DNA of 64,000 nt, taken from positions 5,218-69,217 of the forward strand of contig CALCKF010000101.1 in NCBI GenBank assembly GCA_937966095.1, read 5' to 3'. Below, piece by piece: positions 61,745 through 64,000 of this stretch. The translations under genes and the position numbers were made by a program. Positions within the stretch are counted from its first letter, which is position 1. Each line of letters opens with the position of its first letter. The DNA comes from an uncultured Eubacterium sp. (lineage in GTDB: Bacteria > Bacillota > Clostridia > Peptostreptococcales > Anaerovoracaceae). The notes below the pieces were generated by a model, which searched no databases, had not been told where the DNA came from, and was given only the letters and a program-made list of their open reading frames with translations.

Positions 61745-62236
61745 ATGCACAAGACTAAAAAAACATCTCTGATAATAACAGTATTTCTATTTCTCACATC
61801 TGCAGCATTTCTTGTATGTGGGATATATATGACAGTATACTCTGTCGGTTATGTACGTACATATATGGAAACATCCGCCATATCGCCTGACAATGCATTC
61901 AGGTATATACTGGAATCCTCTGCATTCTATTTCGGATTCGCGATACTTCTCTTTGCCTCCGCCATGATATTTCATTCTATTACCAGACCGACTTATGAAA
62001 TCCATGCGTCTGCCGTATCCGAAGAAAAAAAAGACGATAATGATGATACAGATGCACATCCGGAGAACAATCCATACTACAGTTCTGTATCACGTATACC
62101 GGCTGATGACAGTTTTGAAGCTGCGCGCTCTGATAACGATAATGAAGATTCAAATACCAATGAAATTGATGAGACCGGAAAAAACGATCAGACGATATCT
62201 TCCGAAATGATAAAAAACATATTGGAGAAAAAATGA
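61745..62236 (+). CDS. two-helix membrane protein with acidic cytosolic tail
   Basis: A 163-residue protein not recognised as a named family. Two membrane helices (about residues 8-32 and 58-78) form a hairpin, followed by a highly acidic, Asp/Asn-rich tail (EEKKDDNDDTDAHPENNP, then DNDNEDSNTNEIDETG). AGAGGA lies six bases before the ATG. Divergent from the ATPase gene. No function can be proposed. Confidence 0.65.
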   Translation: MHKTKKTSLIITVFLFLTSAAFLVCGIYMTVYSVGYVRTYMETSAISPDNAFRYILESSAFYFGFAILLFASAMIFHSITRPTYEIHASAVSEEKKDDNDDTDAHPENNPYYSSVSRIPADDSFEAARSDNDNEDSNTNEIDETGKNDQTISSEMIKNILEKK

Positions 62237-62247
62237 TATAATATAAG

Positions 62248-62279
62248 AAAATTCCCCTTATATACTAAGGGGAATTTTT
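62248..62279. terminator. bidirectional terminator
   Basis: A perfect 13-bp stem (AAAATTCCCCTTA and complement) followed by TTTTT, 11 bases after the plus-strand gene stop, between two convergent genes. Confidence 0.92.
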
Positions 62280-62314
62280 ATCAGTATTTACATAACAACG
62301 CTGTTCCAAGTGTT

Positions 62315-63361
62315 TTATCTATCAGTTGCAGACTCGTCACTCTTGTCTTCTTTGTCTGCATTTTCCTTTTCCGACATTACATCAGCAACATTCAGATTCT
62401 TTTCTTCATCGGGCTTTTCTGTTTCATGTTCTGTTTCTGTTTTTACTTTATTTTCATGCTGCTGTGTTGTATGTTCTTCCGTCGTTTTTTCAGATGACGC
62501 TTCTTTTACAGACGACGCTGCATCTTGTATCGGCTGCTGATCCATATAAAGATGTACCGGTTCCGTTTCCTTTATCAGATGTCCTGCCAGTATTTCATAG
62601 AAACCCGAATAAGTAGAATACATATATGCTATAACCGGCACCATAAACAGATAACCGATTATGGATACGACTATCTGAAGGAACATCGGAGCGTTAAATG
62701 CTGCAACTATACCCTCCAGTACTCCGGCAGGTATCACTGAAAGCAGCAGCCACCCTATAAAGGATATAGTGAGGCAGAAATATTTTGCCTTATTTCCTTT
62801 CATCATTCTCTTGCTCTCATCCATACACTCCCTTATCCCCTTGCTTGGATCATCAGCCAGTATGAAGAAAGCCTGGCTATACCTTATAGAAGCTATGATC
62901 CCCGGTACTATCAAAAGCAGTGCCCAGAGAAATATGAACAACATCTGGAACAGAAAAAGTCCCAAAGCTTTTCCGAAGCATTCAAACCCCAGAAATATAT
63001 CACTGACTCCCACAGTCTGCTTTCTGAAAAGAGCAAGGAAGAGCAATGTTATCCCTAAAGTAAATGCACCGGTTACCAGCATAAGATATATACCGCTCAG
63101 AGATGAGTATGACGGCATCTCTTCATAAATGGTATTATATGAATACATATTATTATAGCTACTGTAAAAATAAAAATCTCCCATATTGACACCAAACACC
63201 GCATTCAATATCGCAGGCGGCACCTGTATACAAAGATCATATATAATGACCGCTGTTATGGCAAGCTGCCATTTTCCTGCCAGGGCGTTTCTGCCCAATG
63301 CTCTCAAGTTGCTGCTGGGTTCTGTTATTATTATGTTCTGTCCCATCATATTCTGTTGCAT
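62315..63361 (-). CDS. DUF975-family integral membrane protein
   Basis: A 348-residue membrane protein of about six helices in the N-terminal 255 residues. It starts SNLRALGRNALAGKWQLAI, the DUF975 opening, with the central VGVSDIFLGFECFGKALGLFLFQMLF and LIVPGIIASIRYSQAFFILADDPSKGIRECMDESKRMMKGNKAKYFCL. A long acidic, Thr/Glu/Lys tail follows. The ATG at 63361 with AGAGAGGG upstream is preferred to a start ten codons earlier. Function of the family is unknown. Confidence 0.88.
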   Translation of the reverse strand: MQQNMMGQNIIITEPSSNLRALGRNALAGKWQLAITAVIIYDLCIQVPPAILNAVFGVNMGDFYFYSSYNNMYSYNTIYEEMPSYSSLSGIYLMLVTGAFTLGITLLFLALFRKQTVGVSDIFLGFECFGKALGLFLFQMLFIFLWALLLIVPGIIASIRYSQAFFILADDPSKGIRECMDESKRMMKGNKAKYFCLTISFIGWLLLSVIPAGVLEGIVAAFNAPMFLQIVVSIIGYLFMVPVIAYMYSTYSGFYEILAGHLIKETEPVHLYMDQQPIQDAASSVKEASSEKTTEEHTTQQHENKVKTETEHETEKPDEEKNLNVADVMSEKENADKEDKSDESATDR

Positions 63362-63487
63362 GTTATACCCTCTCTTTAAATCAAATAACAATTTCGTTCA
63401 TAATATCATAATTTACACAAAAAGGCAACGCCGGTTTGGAAGATGAGTTCCGGTCTTGGTATGTCTAAATTGATCTGTTATAAAGAC

Positions 63488-63521
63488 AGAAACGGCATAT
63501 GCCATGGCATATGCCGTTTCT
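63488..63521 (-). terminator. palindromic terminator-like hairpin after the dehydrogenase gene
   Basis: A perfect 34-base palindrome (AGAAACGGCATATGCC and complement) 33 bases past the stop of the gene at 63555. The following T-tract is interrupted, so termination strength is uncertain. Confidence 0.6.
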
Positions 63522-63554
63522 TATATCATTTTGATATTGATTCAGCCTCAATGA

Positions 63555-64000
63555 TTAATAAAGATTTTCAAATATCTCCGCTATCTCGGCTTCTGTAAGC
63601 TCAACGTAGTTGTTTCCGAGCAATCTCTGCTGATTGTCAATAGTTGATTTGGCAAATTCAGCGACCTGATCCTTTGTCATGCCATACTCGCTGAGAGGCT
63701 TCTTATCCAGGATCTTCCCGAGGAATTCATCCAGTGCAGGATATACGTCATTGACATCACAACCCAGTACATCGGCAAACATCTTATTGATTATTTCTAT
63801 CTTGCCCTTAGGCTGCTTTCTCATATACATCTTAAATACTTCCGTGAAGCAGATGAAGTTGGCTTCGCCGTGAGCGATATGGAAAGCACCGCCGTGAGCA
63901 TATGAAAGAGCATGAACAGCAGCACATCCGGCATTACCGAATGCTATACCGGCATAGTTTGCAGCAAGGCAGAAATCTTTGAGAAGATCTTTTCTGTTTT
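63555..64000 (-). CDS. iron-containing alcohol dehydrogenase, 4-hydroxybutyrate dehydrogenase-like (5' end missing)
   Basis: The C-terminal 148 residues of a group III (iron) alcohol dehydrogenase; the frame is open to the window edge. The metal site is seen in GCAAVHALSYAHGGAFHIAHGEAN (His ligands), followed by FTEVFKMYMRK and a helical end YVELTEAEIAEIFENLY. The sequence around the HGEAN motif and the following FTEVFKMY fits 4-hydroxybutyrate dehydrogenases of aminobutyrate and succinate fermenters better than generic alcohol dehydrogenases. Missing N-terminus (NAD site) prevents a firm call. Confidence 0.8.
   Translation of the reverse strand, partial: NRKDLLKDFCLAANYAGIAFGNAGCAAVHALSYAHGGAFHIAHGEANFICFTEVFKMYMRKQPKGKIEIINKMFADVLGCDVNDVYPALDEFLGKILDKKPLSEYGMTKDQVAEFAKSTIDNQQRLLGNNYVELTEAEIAEIFENLY

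Noticed and set aside
63488..63521. Perfect 34-base palindrome as a recombination or regulatory site
   Set aside because: It lies directly behind the dehydrogenase gene, where a terminator is expected, and no second copy or flanking recombinase was seen.

Overview
The window looks like chromosome from a low-GC, endospore-lineage anaerobe of the Clostridia, probably an amino-acid fermenter. The evidence is the dgt-dnaG-rpoD-trmK-Nif3 order, spo0A with spoIVB, AgrC/LytTR-type regulators, sigma-54 control of amino-acid genes, and an iron alcohol dehydrogenase resembling 4-hydroxybutyrate dehydrogenase at the right edge. The exact family cannot be fixed from sequence alone. Nearly all genes lie on the minus strand.

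Layout. (1) 1-15.7 kb is a type VII secretion (T7SSb-like) operon, read leftward. It encodes two FHA proteins, a PP2C phosphatase, a membrane Ser/Thr kinase, a small membrane protein, a giant Ig-like surface protein, a TadZ/MinD-like ATPase, a YukD-like protein, an EssC-like ATPase, a YwqH-like protein and the start of a further small protein. (2) 15.9-18.8 kb holds a LytTR response regulator between two incomplete AgrC-type kinases: one has the phospho-acceptor His but no ATP-binding boxes, the other has the ATP-binding boxes but no His. (3) 18.9-37.2 kb is one long AT-rich surface-glycopolymer operon: LCP ligase, WecB, TIR-cupin fusion, WbmS-like deacetylase, MaoC hydratase, acyltransferase, methyltransferase/coiled-coil/glycosyltransferase, Wzt/Wzm exporter, a large glycosyltransferase, WecC, WecG/TagA, two unknown proteins and a decayed ABC transporter. 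A strong promoter with three palindromic operators and a divergent XRE regulator sits at its head. (4) 37.8-41.4 kb holds tRNA-Leu(CAG), a class III aminotransferase with a sigma-54 promoter, its likely divergent activator, and rnpB.

(5) 41.5-50.1 kb is housekeeping: Nif3-like protein, trmK, rpoD, dnaG, dgt, a two-piece catalase homologue lacking the catalytic His, dut and an M16 peptidase. (6) 50.2-53.8 kb is sporulation-related: a Cys-rich protein, spo0A, spoIVB and a BofC-like protein. (7) 53.9-60.3 kb is an amino-acid transport and sensing unit: NtrC-type regulator, sensor kinase with a periplasmic-binding-like domain, and two APC permeases, one behind a sigma-54 promoter. (8) 60.5-64 kb holds a PRK06851-like ATPase, two membrane proteins and the truncated iron alcohol dehydrogenase.

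The most unusual elements are the split kinase pair, the TIR-cupin fusion inside a glycan operon, the WbdD-reminiscent methyltransferase/coiled-coil/glycosyltransferase, the dead Wzt paralogue behind a permease stub, and the T7SS locus carrying FHA proteins with a pseudokinase-like N-terminus. No CRISPR array, insertion sequence, integrase or rRNA gene was seen.
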